Assembly: GCF_024642105.1 (NCBI RefSeq)
Contig: NZ_JAHEBT010000052.1
Coordinates: forward strand, 1-64,000
Direction: 5' to 3'
DNA length: 64,000 nucleotides
From: Flavobacterium sp.
GTDB lineage: Bacteria; Bacteroidota; Bacteroidia; Flavobacteriales; Flavobacteriaceae
Part shown: in pieces, positions 1 to 7,999 of the stretch
Layout: each line of letters opens with the position of its first letter
Position numbering within the stretch: position 1 is the first letter of the stretch
Notes under the pieces: generated by a model
The model's database searches: none
What the model was told of the DNA's origin: nothing
The model's input: the letters and a program-made list of their open reading frames with translations, nothing else
Position numbers and translations under genes: made by a program

Positions 1-310
1 CTTTTTTGAAATAATCGCCAAAAGACCAGTTTCCTAACATTTCGAACATGGTGTGGTGGTAAGTATCAAAACCTACATCCTCTAAATCGTTATGTTTTCC
101 TGAAACACGAAGACATTTTTGCGTATCGGCAATTCGTTGACTCTTTGGAGTTCCATTACCTAAAAAGTATTCTTTGAACTGCGCCATCCCTGAGTTATTA
201 AACATCAGGGTAGGGTCGTCTTTTAGAACGATAGGTGCTGAAGGAACGATTAGGTGTCCTTTGCTTTGAAAAAAGTCCAAAAATTGTTTACGTACGTCTT
301 GTGATTTCAT
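1..310 (-). CDS. alaS: Alanine--tRNA ligase, N-terminal part (cut by window edge)
   Basis: Class II aminoacyl-tRNA synthetase that charges tRNA-Ala in the cytoplasm. Only about the first 103 residues are in the window. They start [19 protein letters not shown] and continue through the alanyl class II motif region ([54 protein letters not shown]), which is diagnostic for AlaS. The ATG at 308-310 is the natural start. The gene runs off the left edge with an open frame. Its upstream region carries a dispersed CTAAGGC-type repeat and faces the divergent M23 peptidase gene. Confidence 0.95.
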   Translation of the reverse strand, partial: MKSQDVRKQFLDFFQSKGHLIVPSAPIVLKDDPTLMFNNSGMAQFKEYFLGNGTPKSQRIADTQKCLRVSGKHNDLEDVGFDTYHHTMFEMLGNWSFGDYFKK

Positions 311-321
311 TTTATTTATTT

Positions 322-355
322 TAGCCACTAAGGCGCTAAGGCACAAAGTTTTTTT
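322..355. repeat. Dispersed intergenic repeat with tandem CTAAGGC units, copy 1
   Basis: The stretch reads CCACTAAGGCGCTAAGGCAC followed by AAAG and a T-run. A near-identical element lies at 21057-21089 (CCGCTAAGGCACTAAGGCGC then a T-run). Both sit between genes, which suggests a dispersed intergenic repeat of this genome. Its function is unknown. Confidence 0.6.
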
Positions 356-378
356 GATTTTTATTTATTCTATTTTAT

Positions 379-518
379 GCCCCAGATAGTAGTGGAAAGC
401 TTCGAGTTTAAGAAATCTATTTTTTCTTGAAGTAGCAGAGCGACCAAAGGAAGCTCCTGCTGGTTTATAGAAAAAAAGATTTTAAAACGAGAACTTACAA
501 CGAATAGCTGGAAAAGGC
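379..518 (+). ncRNA. Candidate structured RNA (Flavo-1-like), long form
   Basis: The stretch begins GCCCCAGATAGTAGTGGAAA and ends ACGAATAGCTGGAAAAGGC, so CCAG/CTGG and GCC/GGC can close an outer stem. Inside, AATCTATTTTTTCT can pair with AGAAAAAAAGATT, and AGCAGAGC pairs with GCTCCTGCT as an apical hairpin. The two conserved boxes (GATAGTAGT and ACGAATAGC) recur at 12296-12380 around an unrelated hairpin. From memory this resembles the Flavo-1 RNA motif of Bacteroidota, but I could not run a covariance search. A 61-codon open frame on the other strand here looks incidental. The element occupies most of the alaS-M23 intergenic region. Confidence 0.5.
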
Positions 519-567
519 TCATTAATTTTTTATTCTCAAAAAAGCAGCGAACCAATGAAACATTTAT

Positions 568-575
568 TAAATTTG
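568..575 (+). promoter_or_regulatory. Putative -7 promoter element for the M23 peptidase operon
   Basis: TAAATTTG fits the Bacteroidota sigma-A -7 consensus TAnnTTTG. It lies 46 bases before the ATG at 622. No convincing -33 TTG is visible. Confidence 0.4.
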
Positions 576-621
576 TTCGTCTAACTTTTTTACGAAGTGC
601 AAAAATAGGGTATTTTAAAAT

Positions 622-1599
622 ATGTCGAAAGTAAAATATTATTACGATTCTGAAAATCTGGCGTATCGAAAAATAAAAACAAAAAAAGCGAAGAAAATTG
701 GCGTTGTTTTATTGTTTTTATTGGCCTCTGCCTTATTCGGTTTTTTAAGTTTTGTGGTTTTGTTGAACACTCCTTATTTTGAAACCCCAAAAGACCGTTT
801 ACAAGCGCGCGAAATTGACAATTTGAAATTGCATTATGCCATTTTAAATAAAAAAATAGACGAATTAAATGCGGTCACAGCGGCTATTGAAGATCGCGAT
901 AATAATTTATACCGTACGTATTTCAACACCACACCTATTTCTGATGAAGAAAGAAAAGCGGGTTTTAAAACCAAAAATAGGTATGCCGAATTGGAAGGTT
1001 TTGACAATTCAGAATTGGTAAAAAACACGACGCAACGCTTAGATATTTTGACGAAAGAATTGGCTGTTCAATCGCAATCTTTGGATGAAATTTTGAAATT
1101 AGCTAAAGCAAAAGACCATTTATTAAGTGCCATTCCTGCCATTCAACCTGTCAAAAATGAAAATTTAAAACGAATGGCGTCAGGTTTTGGCTATCGTTCT
1201 GATCCATTTACGAAAGCGCGAAAAATGCACGAAGGAATGGACTTTACTGCTAAAACAGGCACCCCAATTTATGCTACGGGCGATGGTGTAGTAGCTAAAG
1301 CTGACAACACGGCCTCTGGTTTTGGGAATCATATTGTGATTCGGCACGGTTATGGTTATGAAACCTTATATGCGCATTTAAGCAAATACAAAGCGCGTGC
1401 AGGACAAAGAGTGAAAAGAGGAGACATCATAGGGTATGTGGGCAGCACTGGACGATCGGAAGCGCCTCACCTACATTATGAAGTTCATAAAAATAATAAA
1501 GTCGTGAATCCGCTGAATTTTTATTACGGAAATATCTCGGCGGTGGAATATGTTGCCATTTCAAAATTGGCTAATCAAGAAAATCAATCATTAGACTAA
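622..1599 (+). CDS. M23 family metallopeptidase (LytM-like, membrane anchored)
   Basis: Predicted cell-envelope peptidoglycan endopeptidase of 325 aa. A short cytoplasmic basic N-terminus is followed by one membrane segment (about 26-49), a coiled region (about 60-165) and a C-terminal M23 domain (about 185-300). The zinc ligands of active LytM enzymes are all present: H203 and D207 in HEGMD, H252 in YAHLS, and H283/H285 in HLHYEVH, so it is probably catalytic. Its TAA overlaps the ATG of the next gene (TAATG), indicating translational coupling with the MerR-like regulator. Orthologous peptidases in Flavobacteriaceae act in wall remodelling or division; that role is inferred from family. Confidence 0.9.
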   Translation: MSKVKYYYDSENLAYRKIKTKKAKKIGVVLLFLLASALFGFLSFVVLLNTPYFETPKDRLQAREIDNLKLHYAILNKKIDELNAVTAAIEDRDNNLYRTYFNTTPISDEERKAGFKTKNRYAELEGFDNSELVKNTTQRLDILTKELAVQSQSLDEILKLAKAKDHLLSAIPAIQPVKNENLKRMASGFGYRSDPFTKARKMHEGMDFTAKTGTPIYATGDGVVAKADNTASGFGNHIVIRHGYGYETLYAHLSKYKARAGQRVKRGDIIGYVGSTGRSEAPHLHYEVHKNNKVVNPLNFYYGNISAVEYVAISKLANQENQSLD

Positions 1600-1931
1600 T
1601 GCACATCAATTTATCAGCAGACAAAAGGTATTACAGCATTGGCGAAGTAGCCAAAGCTTTTGGAGTAAATGCATCACTTATTCGTTTTTGGGATAGTGAA
1701 TTTGACATTTTAAAACCCAAGAAAAATGCCAAAGGAAATCGAATGTTTACCCCTGAAGATGTCAAAAACCTCCAATTAATTTTTCATTTGGTCAAAGAAA
1801 GAGGCTTTACTTTAGAAGGTGCTAAAACACATTTGAAAGAAGGCCAAAAGAGAACTTTAGACAAATTTGACATCATCAATAAACTAGAAACTATTAAGGC
1901 ACAGTTATTGAGTATCAAAACTGAATTGTAA
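1599..1931 (+). CDS. MerR family transcriptional regulator
   Basis: A short DNA-binding protein of 110 aa. The MerR winged helix-turn-helix is at about 12-80, with hallmark YSIGEVAKAFGVNASLIRFW and FTPEDVKNLQLIFHLVKERG. A short C-terminal helix (about 90-110) could dimerise. No metal-binding cysteines or effector domain are present, so the inducer cannot be guessed. Its start overlaps the stop of the M23 gene, and LemA begins 59 bases downstream. The pairing with a wall peptidase suggests an envelope-related regulon, which is inference. Confidence 0.85.
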   Translation: MHINLSADKRYYSIGEVAKAFGVNASLIRFWDSEFDILKPKKNAKGNRMFTPEDVKNLQLIFHLVKERGFTLEGAKTHLKEGQKRTLDKFDIINKLETIKAQLLSIKTEL

Positions 1932-1990
1932 ATAGCAAAAATCAATTTTAAAAACAACAAATAAACAATCAACCTTAAATTAAATTAAAA

Positions 1991-2584
1991 ATGGACTTTA
2001 AAAAATTCTTACCTTGGATTATAGCAGCTGTAGTAGTATTTGGAATCTACGGTTGGGTAAAAGGAATCAACAACACCGCAGTAACTTACGAGCAAGATAT
2101 CCACGAGGCTTGGGGTAATGTACAAACTTCATATCAAAGAAGAAATGATTTGATTGGCAACTTAGTGAATACCGTAAAAGGCGCTGCTGATTTTGAAAAA
2201 AGCACTTTGACTGCTGTCATTTCAGCAAGAGCCAAAGCTACCTCAATTACTGTTGATCCAACGAACATTAGCCCAGAACAATTAGCCGCCTTCAACTCTG
2301 CACAAAGTGGTGTAAGCAGCTCTTTATCTCGATTATTAGTTTCAGTGGAAAAATATCCTGACTTGAAAGCCAATGAAAATTTCTTGAAACTTCAAGACGA
2401 ATTAGCAAGTACTGAAAACCAAATCTTAACGGCTAGAACACGTTTTAATGAAGCGGTAAAACCGTATAATACACATATCAAAACGTTTCCAAATTCTATT
2501 TTTGCAGGGATGTTTGGATTTAAAGAAAAACCCTATTTTGAAGCTGCTGTTGGAGCTGATAAACCTGTAGAAGTAAAATTCTAA
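1991..2584 (+). CDS. lemA: LemA family protein
   Basis: Membrane-anchored LemA protein, 197 aa. One N-terminal membrane segment (about 8-25, FLPWIIAAVVVFGIYGWVKG) is followed by a long helical LemA domain. Family hallmarks include WGNVQTSYQRRNDLIGNLV and RLLVSVEKYPDLKANENFL. The molecular role of LemA is not established; it is often linked to TPM-domain proteins and envelope stress. The two next genes, 20 bases away and then overlapping, are both TPM-domain proteins, so this is the classic LemA-TPM cluster. Confidence 0.93.
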   Translation: MDFKKFLPWIIAAVVVFGIYGWVKGINNTAVTYEQDIHEAWGNVQTSYQRRNDLIGNLVNTVKGAADFEKSTLTAVISARAKATSITVDPTNISPEQLAAFNSAQSGVSSSLSRLLVSVEKYPDLKANENFLKLQDELASTENQILTARTRFNEAVKPYNTHIKTFPNSIFAGMFGFKEKPYFEAAVGADKPVEVKF

Positions 2585-2603
2585 TTCAAAACATTTACTA
2601 CTT

Positions 2604-3041
2604 ATGCAACCAGAAACTATTTTTTTAACCAAAGAAGACGAAACTGAAATTGTGGAAGCCATTCACTTGGCCGAAAAAAACACTTCTGGCGAAATACGAG
2701 TACATATAGAACAAACGACTTCCAAAGCCACTTTTGATAGGGCTTTGGAAGTTTTTTATGAATTAAAAATGAATGAAACGCAGTTGCAAAACGGCGTTTT
2801 AATATATTTGGCTGTTGCCGACAAACAATTTGTTATCTGCGGAGACAAAGGAATCAATGAGGTGGTGGCTAGTGATTTTTGGGATAGTACCAAAGAAATT
2901 ATGGCGGCTCAATTCAAACAAGGTAACTTCAAACAAGGATTAATTGATGGGGTTACCAAAGCCGGCGAACAGCTAAAAACCTATTTCCCTTGGCAAGCTG
3001 ACGATACTAACGAATTATCAAACGAAATCTCAAAAAGATAA
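2604..3041 (+). CDS. TPM domain protein (cytoplasmic type)
   Basis: A 145-aa protein of the TPM (TLP18.3/Psb32/MOLO-1) family. It has no signal peptide; the domain spans about 10-125 (EIVEAIHLAEKNTSGEIRVH, then VLIYLAVADKQFVICGDKGI). It lacks the membrane segment and Gly-rich tail of its neighbour, so it probably acts inside the cell or at the inner face of the membrane. The stop overlaps the ATG of the next TPM gene. Function of the family in bacteria is poorly defined. Confidence 0.85.
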   Translation: MQPETIFLTKEDETEIVEAIHLAEKNTSGEIRVHIEQTTSKATFDRALEVFYELKMNETQLQNGVLIYLAVADKQFVICGDKGINEVVASDFWDSTKEIMAAQFKQGNFKQGLIDGVTKAGEQLKTYFPWQADDTNELSNEISKR

Positions 3042-3841
3042 TGAAAGCTACACAACCTACTCTTACTTTCTTGAAATTACTCGTTTGTTTTTTTATTACA
3101 CAAATTGGTTTTGCTCAATTTACCATTCCAGAAAAACCAGCGGTTCAAACTTCGGTGTATGATTATGCCCAAGTACTTAGTGCCAATGAAAAAGCGCAGT
3201 TAGAAGAAAAATTAGTTCACTATTCGGATTCTACCTCAACTCAGATTATTGTCGTTACCATTGAAAGCCTAAAAGGCGAAGACGTGAGCCAATTGGCAAC
3301 CAACTGGGCACAAAATTGGGGAATTGGTCAAGCCAAAGAAGACAATGGGGTGATTATTTTATTGGCGAAAGCCGAAAAGAAAATTGCTATCAATCCGGGT
3401 TATGGCTTAGAAGACCGATTAACCGCAGGAACTGGTGGAGAAATTATTAGAAATATAATCATTCCCGAATTCAAAGCAGGAAGTTATTTCAACGGATTGG
3501 ATAAAGGAACAACTGCTATCATTGATGTTTTCAAAGGAAAATACAAAGGAACTAGAAAGCATAATAAAGGAGAAAACTTCCCGATACTTCCTTTTATAGT
3601 CATCATTGTTATTGTCTTAATTCTATTCTCAAGAAATAAAAGAGGAGGCGGTAATTCAGGAGGTTCCGGTGGTTTTGGCGGAGGCCCAAGCCTATTAGAC
3701 ATTCTTGTATTAAGCAGCCTTGGCAGAAGTGGTGGCGGTGGATTTGGAAGTTCGTCAGGTGGTGGTTTTGATGGCGGAGGCTTCGGAGGAGGTTTTGGCG
3801 GAGGTGGATTCTCTGGAGGAGGTTCCAGTGGAAGTTGGTAA
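3041..3841 (+). CDS. TPM domain protein with glycine-rich C-terminal tail (YgcG-like)
   Basis: A 266-aa exported protein. A signal peptide (about 1-25, ending GFAQ) is followed by a TPM domain (about 35-165), a membrane segment (about 184-200, FPILPFIVIIVIVLILF) and a low-complexity Gly/Ser/Phe tail (about 203-266) ending GGSSGSW. This architecture matches the YgcG-type proteins found beside LemA. Translation is coupled to the upstream gene by a one-base overlap. The proline-rich frame antisense to the tail is a compositional shadow. Confidence 0.88.
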   Translation: MKATQPTLTFLKLLVCFFITQIGFAQFTIPEKPAVQTSVYDYAQVLSANEKAQLEEKLVHYSDSTSTQIIVVTIESLKGEDVSQLATNWAQNWGIGQAKEDNGVIILLAKAEKKIAINPGYGLEDRLTAGTGGEIIRNIIIPEFKAGSYFNGLDKGTTAIIDVFKGKYKGTRKHNKGENFPILPFIVIIVIVLILFSRNKRGGGNSGGSGGFGGGPSLLDILVLSSLGRSGGGGFGSSSGGGFDGGGFGGGFGGGGFSGGGSSGSW

Positions 3842-3847
3842 TTTATT

Positions 3848-3876
3848 TTGATTTTTAAGCAATTCAATTATATTTG
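3848..3876 (+). promoter_or_regulatory. Putative promoter of the Rrf2 regulator gene
   Basis: TTG at 3848-3850 and TATATTTG at 3869-3876 with an 18-base gap fit the Bacteroidota sigma-A promoter (TTG, about 19 bases, TAnnTTTG). The ATG follows 18 bases after the -7 element. Confidence 0.6.
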
Positions 3877-3894
3877 TATCAATAACCGTAGTAG

Positions 3895-4308
3895 ATGCTT
3901 TCACATAAAACCAAATACGCACTTAAAGCTTTATTGTTTCTTGCCCAACAAGAACCAGGTTATATCGCGCGTACCATTGAAATTGCCGATACAGCAGCTA
4001 TTCCTAAAAAGTTTCTAGAGCAAATTCTATTGGATTTAAAAAGAGCGCATTTGGTAGGTAGCAAGCAAGGAAAATTTGGTGGCTATTACCTAATTAAATC
4101 TTCAGACGAGATTACTCTAGCCGACATTCATCGATTATTTGACGGCGCCATTGCCTTACTTCCTTGTGCTTCCCTTAATTTTTACGAACCTTGTTCTGAC
4201 TGTAAAAGTGAATCAGAATGCGCCTTACGACACGGTTTAATTGCTATTCGCGAAGAAACTTTAAAAGTCATGCAAGGCATTACTATCGCCTCATTAGTAA
4301 AAAAATAA
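3895..4308 (+). CDS. Rrf2 family transcriptional regulator with C-terminal cysteines
   Basis: A 137-aa winged-HTH regulator of the Rrf2 family (relatives CymR, IscR, NsrR). The HTH covers about 1-60 (HKTKYALKALLFLA, AIPKKFLEQILLDLKRAHLV). Four cysteines lie in the C-terminal half (C91, C100, C103, C109), an arrangement compatible with an iron-sulfur cluster or redox sensing. Directly downstream are an inverted repeat overlapping a promoter, a 30-codon ORF ending in CLC, and a TonB-dependent receptor, so the likely regulon is this uptake locus. A role in sulfur or cysteine homeostasis is inferred from CymR and from the Cys-rich leader. Confidence 0.88.
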   Translation: MLSHKTKYALKALLFLAQQEPGYIARTIEIADTAAIPKKFLEQILLDLKRAHLVGSKQGKFGGYYLIKSSDEITLADIHRLFDGAIALLPCASLNFYEPCSDCKSESECALRHGLIAIREETLKVMQGITIASLVKK

Positions 4309-4325
4309 AAAAATATATTTTAAAC

Positions 4326-4358
4326 TCTATTAGTTTTATAGAATTAATTATATATTTG
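4326..4358 (+). promoter_or_regulatory. Promoter with overlapping candidate Rrf2 operator
   Basis: TATATTTG at 4351-4358 matches the Bacteroidota -7 element. The inverted repeat TCTAT-N7-ATAGA (4326-4342) sits where the -33 box should be, so a bound dimer would block RNA polymerase. The position just after an Rrf2 gene makes that protein the obvious candidate ligand. The binding specificity is inferred. Confidence 0.5.
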
Positions 4359-4385
4359 CGCTCGAAAACAAAAAATCATTTATTT

Positions 4386-4478
4386 ATGAAAACGTATCCA
4401 ATTCATTTTAGTACGATCCAAACAAGAAAACAACTTAGCCAACTCCAAAATTCATTACAGTATATGTGCTTGTGCTAG
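4386..4478 (+). CDS. Short ORF, candidate cysteine-sensing leader peptide
   Basis: A 30-codon ORF starting MKTYPIHFSTIQTRKQL and ending QYMCLC. It begins 28 bases after a good -7 element and stops 51 bases before the TonB-dependent receptor start. The two cysteines are the last and third-last residues, as expected if ribosomes stall at Cys codons when charged Cys-tRNA is scarce. No clear terminator hairpin is visible between it and the receptor gene, so the mechanism may be translational coupling or Rho-dependent polarity. An alternative is a small functional peptide. It is too short for usual gene finders. Confidence 0.5.
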   Translation: MKTYPIHFSTIQTRKQLSQLQNSLQYMCLC

Positions 4479-4529
4479 TTATAAAAAAAATAATTTTAAA
4501 CTCGACTATTTACATATAATTAAAATACA

Positions 4530-7100
4530 ATGAAATCGAATACATTAAACAATACAATTACAAGTCTTTTTATACTTCTTACCACTACTCTTTTTGCTCA
4601 AACTAATGTTGAAGGAATTGTTAAAGATAAAAATAACCAACCTTTAGAATTAGCTAATATTCTTTTAAAAGGAACCAAATACCATACTTTAACGGATGCC
4701 AATGGTAAATTTACTATTGACACTAGAGAAAAATTACCATTCACATTAATCGTACAATATGTTGGACACCAAACAGCAGAATTGCGATTTACAACATTGC
4801 CAACTAGTCCCATTGAAATCGTCTTAAAAAGCGAAAATCAATTGAATGATGTAGTCATCACTTCCAGACGTAGAATTGAAAAAGCACAAAATGTGCCTAT
4901 TCCGATTTCTGTTGTTGGAGGAAGACAAGCTGAACAAGCTGGTGCTTTCAATGTGAACCGTTTAAAGGAAATTGTTCCTTCTGTTCAATTGTATTCGTCT
5001 AACCCAAGAAACACAACCATCAATATTAGAGGACTGGGTTCTACATTTGGTTTGACCAATGACGGAATTGATCCCGGAGTAGGATTTTATGTAGACGGTG
5101 TGTATTATGCACGTCCTGCTGCAACCACCCTTGATTTTGTAGATGTAGACCAAATAGAAGTTTTACGTGGCCCTCAAGGAACTCTTTTTGGAAAAAACAC
5201 AACAGCAGGTGCCTTTAATGTTACTAGCCGTAAAGCTAGTTTCACATCAGGTGCTAATTTTGAAATAAGTTATGGAAATTACGGTTTCATTCAAGCTAAA
5301 GCCTCAATCACTGGAGCCTTAAGTAAAAAAATTGCCGCCAGATTGTCTTTCTCAGGCACACAACGTGACGGTTTATTAGAAAATGTAGTTACTGGAAAAT
5401 CAGTTAACGATTTGAATAATCAAGGAATCAGAGGACAATTATTATTTACTCCTACCGAAAACACTGATATCACTTTGGCAATTGACTATTCTAAACAAAG
5501 ACCCGATGGCTATGCTCAAGTAATTGCAGGTGCGGTTCAAACCAATAGAGCTTCTTACCGACAATTTGACAACATTATCAGTTCGTTAGGTTATAACTTA
5601 CCAAGCACAAATCCATTTGATAGAAAAATTGATCATGATACTCCTTGGCGTTCTGGACAAGATTTAGGAGGAGCCTCTTTAAATATCAATAGTAAAATTG
5701 GTAATGGAAAATTAACCGCTACCTCTGCCTGGCGTTTTTGGAATTGGGATCCATCAAACGACAGAGATTTTACAGGGCTACCAGTTTTGCGTTTATCACA
5801 AGCTACTTCAAAGCACCAACAATGGTCGCAAGAAATTCGTTACGCGGGAACATTTGCTCCAAAAGTAACAGGAGTTGTAGGTGTATTTGGAATTGGACAA
5901 GATTTAAAAACAGATCCCTATCATGTTGAAGAATCAGGGGCGGCACAATGGCGTTTTTCTCAAGATTCAACAGATCCACTTTGGCAAACAGCCGGATTAT
6001 TTGATGGATATGGCATCAAAACTAAATCTACATTAACTACTTTTAGCGGGGCTATCTTTGGACAAACCGATTGGGAAATTACTGATAAATTACACCTATT
6101 AACAGGCTTGCGTTATAATTACGACAAGAAAAAAATTGATTATAACAGAACTACTTACGGCGGACTTCAAACAACAAATTCAGCATTGTTAGCCTTAAAG
6201 AAGAAAGTATATTCTGATCAAGCCTTTAAAGTGGATGTAGATGATACTAATTTTTCAGGAAACATTACATTAGCTTACAAAGTCTCAGATCAAATCAACA
6301 CTTTTGCCACCTTTGCTAATAGCTATAAACCAGTGGGAATCAACTTGGGCGGAATTCCTTCAGATGCCAATGGTCCAATTGTTGAGTTGGCTAAAGTAAA
6401 ACCTGAAAAAGTAAATCATTACGAAATCGGTATCAAATCAACTCCTTTCAATAGTACTACAGTTAACTTAACTGTTTTTAATACGGATATTGACAACTAC
6501 CAAACCTTAGTACAAAGTGAAGACCCCACCTTAAATCGTGGTTATCTTGCCAATGCCGAGAAAGTACGCGTTCGCGGAATTGAAATTGATTCAAGAATCA
6601 CTGTTAACCAATACCTATCGTTCAATACTGCATTAACCTATAATGAGGGTCAATATATTAGTTTCAAAAATGCACCATTACCATTGGAAGAAACAGGTTT
6701 AAAAGTCAATGGGGTTTCTATCTATTCTAAAGATGTTTCAGGAGGAGCCTTACCAGGTATTTCTAAGTGGGCTGGTACTTTAGGAGGAGATCTATCTAAA
6801 GAAGGGCAGTTTTTTGGAAACAAAGGAAGATTCTTTTTAGCCATAGATTCCTATTCTAGATCTAGTTTTTCATCTAGCGCCACTCCGTCAAAATACTTAA
6901 ACATTCAGGGGTATAGCATTTTTAATGGTCGCATCGGATTTAGAGCTTCAGAAGGATTATCTGTTTATATTTGGGGGCGTAACTTATTAGACAAAAACTA
7001 TTTTGAACAATTATTACCGGCTTCGGGGAATGCAGGTCATTACGCAGGAGTATTAGGAGATCAGAGAACCTATGGAATTACTTTACGATATAATCTATAA
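4530..7100 (+). CDS. TonB-dependent receptor with carboxypeptidase-regulatory-like N-terminal domain
   Basis: An outer-membrane active transporter of 856 aa. A signal peptide (about 1-24, ending LFAQ) precedes a CarboxypepD_reg-like beta-sandwich (about 26-105, VEGIVKDKNNQPLELANILL). A plug domain follows (about 110-240, with INIRGLGSTFG and VLRGPQGTLFGKNTTAGAFN), then a 22-strand-type barrel to the terminal aromatic TLRYNL. The plug resembles FecA/siderophore-type receptors rather than SusC. Its substrate cannot be read from sequence. Control by the upstream Rrf2 protein and Cys-ending leader suggests a sulfur compound or a metal linked to Fe-S supply. A strong palindromic terminator follows. 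Confidence 0.92.
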   Translation: MKSNTLNNTITSLFILLTTTLFAQTNVEGIVKDKNNQPLELANILLKGTKYHTLTDANGKFTIDTREKLPFTLIVQYVGHQTAELRFTTLPTSPIEIVLKSENQLNDVVITSRRRIEKAQNVPIPISVVGGRQAEQAGAFNVNRLKEIVPSVQLYSSNPRNTTINIRGLGSTFGLTNDGIDPGVGFYVDGVYYARPAATTLDFVDVDQIEVLRGPQGTLFGKNTTAGAFNVTSRKASFTSGANFEISYGNYGFIQAKASITGALSKKIAARLSFSGTQRDGLLENVVTGKSVNDLNNQGIRGQLLFTPTENTDITLAIDYSKQRPDGYAQVIAGAVQTNRASYRQFDNIISSLGYNLPSTNPFDRKIDHDTPWRSGQDLGGASLNINSKIGNGKLTATSAWRFWNWDPSNDRDFTGLPVLRLSQATSKHQQWSQEIRYAGTFAPKVTGVVGVFGIGQDLKTDPYHVEESGAAQWRFSQDSTDPLWQTAGLFDGYGIKTKSTLTTFSGAIFGQTDWEITDKLHLLTGLRYNYDKKKIDYNRTTYGGLQTTNSALLALKKKVYSDQAFKVDVDDTNFSGNITLAYKVSDQINTFATFANSYKPVGINLGGIPSDANGPIVELAKVKPEKVNHYEIGIKSTPFNSTTVNLTVFNTDIDNYQTLVQSEDPTLNRGYLANAEKVRVRGIEIDSRITVNQYLSFNTALTYNEGQYISFKNAPLPLEETGLKVNGVSIYSKDVSGGALPGISKWAGTLGGDLSKEGQFFGNKGRFFLAIDSYSRSSFSSSATPSKYLNIQGYSIFNGRIGFRASEGLSVYIWGRNLLDKNYFEQLLPASGNAGHYAGVLGDQRTYGITLRYNL

Positions 7101-7115
7101 AATCTAAATTGTACT

Positions 7116-7147
7116 AAAAAGAGTTACTCAATTGAGTAACTCTTTTT
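7116..7147 (+). terminator. Intrinsic terminator after the TonB receptor gene
   Basis: AAAAAGAGTTACTCAA is followed directly by its exact reverse complement, giving a 16-base-pair palindrome ending in TCTTTTT. It lies 15 bases after the receptor stop codon. Confidence 0.85.
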
Positions 7148-7182
7148 AGTTAAGATATGAATCAAATTAAACTATAGTCCTT

Positions 7183-7190
7183 TATATTTG
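7183..7190 (+). promoter_or_regulatory. Putative -7 element of the DUF2490 gene
   Basis: TATATTTG fits TAnnTTTG and lies 13 bases before the ATG at 7204. A separate promoter downstream of the receptor terminator implies that the DUF2490 gene can be transcribed independently. Confidence 0.5.
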
Positions 7191-7203
7191 CAAAAAATAT
7201 AAT

Positions 7204-7938
7204 ATGTCTTTTAGAATTTTTGTAATTATAACCTTTGGATTTCATTTTTTTATTGTCAACGCACAAACTGAAAAAAAAATTGATAATCAGACCATCCTTT
7301 GGTCAAGATATTACAATCAATTAACTTTAAATGACAAATGGTCACTTCATTCTGAATTTGACAATCGATTATTTTTAAATCCTGTGACTGAAAATCTTTT
7401 TGTCATTCGTTCCCAAGCTCGTTACAAATTAAATTCTACTGTGGAATTAGGAACTGGATTTGCTTATTTTGCTGTAGCCACACAAGATCCTGAAAATACA
7501 AGTGATTTTTTAACTCCCGAATACCGAGGACAGCAAGATATTGTTTGGAAAAACACTATTGGCAAAATCAATTTGAGTCAACGATTCCAAGTTGAAGAAC
7601 GTTTTATTCGAAATGCATCAAAAACAGAATTATTAGATGGCAGTACATTTAATTGGCGATTCCGATTTAGAATTCAAGCTGAATATGAAATATGGAAAAA
7701 AAATAATCGTTTTTTAAAAACAATTGTACACGAAGAAATTTTATTGAATGCTGGAAAATCAATTCTAAAAAACACTTTTGATCAAAATCGAATTTATTTG
7801 GCATTTCAATATGGATTAAATCAAAACATTGCTTTGGAATTAGGCTATATGAATAGTTTTCAGCAACGAGCTAGCGGGATTGATTATTTCAATAGAGACA
7901 TTATCCGGTTCAGTTTCATTCATAAATTAAAATTATAA
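7204..7938 (+). CDS. DUF2490 family outer-membrane protein
   Basis: A 244-aa exported protein. A signal peptide (about 1-21, ending VNAQ) is followed by alternating amphipathic strands typical of a small outer-membrane barrel (QTILWSRYYNQLTLNDKWSL, GTGFAYF, NWRFRFRIQAEYEIW) ending FIHKLKL. The pattern fits DUF2490, a family of predicted beta-barrels with no assigned function. It follows the TonB receptor but has its own promoter. A functional link to the receptor is possible, not shown. Confidence 0.75.
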   Translation: MSFRIFVIITFGFHFFIVNAQTEKKIDNQTILWSRYYNQLTLNDKWSLHSEFDNRLFLNPVTENLFVIRSQARYKLNSTVELGTGFAYFAVATQDPENTSDFLTPEYRGQQDIVWKNTIGKINLSQRFQVEERFIRNASKTELLDGSTFNWRFRFRIQAEYEIWKKNNRFLKTIVHEEILLNAGKSILKNTFDQNRIYLAFQYGLNQNIALELGYMNSFQQRASGIDYFNRDIIRFSFIHKLKL

Positions 7939-7999
7939 ATGATTTTAAAATTTCACTACTAACTGTAAAACCTAAAACATTTTAGATCACTGTCTCATC

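Noticed and set aside
370..555. 61-codon open frame on the minus strand
   Set aside because: It lies over the structured RNA candidate at 379-518; its frame is explained by the hairpins and it has no recognisable domain.
3484..3867. Proline-rich open frame antisense to the TPM gene
   Set aside because: It is the antisense of the Gly-rich tail (GGN codons read as NCC), a compositional artefact.
4218..4478. 86-codon frame starting inside the Rrf2 gene
   Set aside because: The N-terminal half overlaps the Rrf2 gene out of frame; only the last 30 codons from ATG 4386 have promoter support, so only these are reported.
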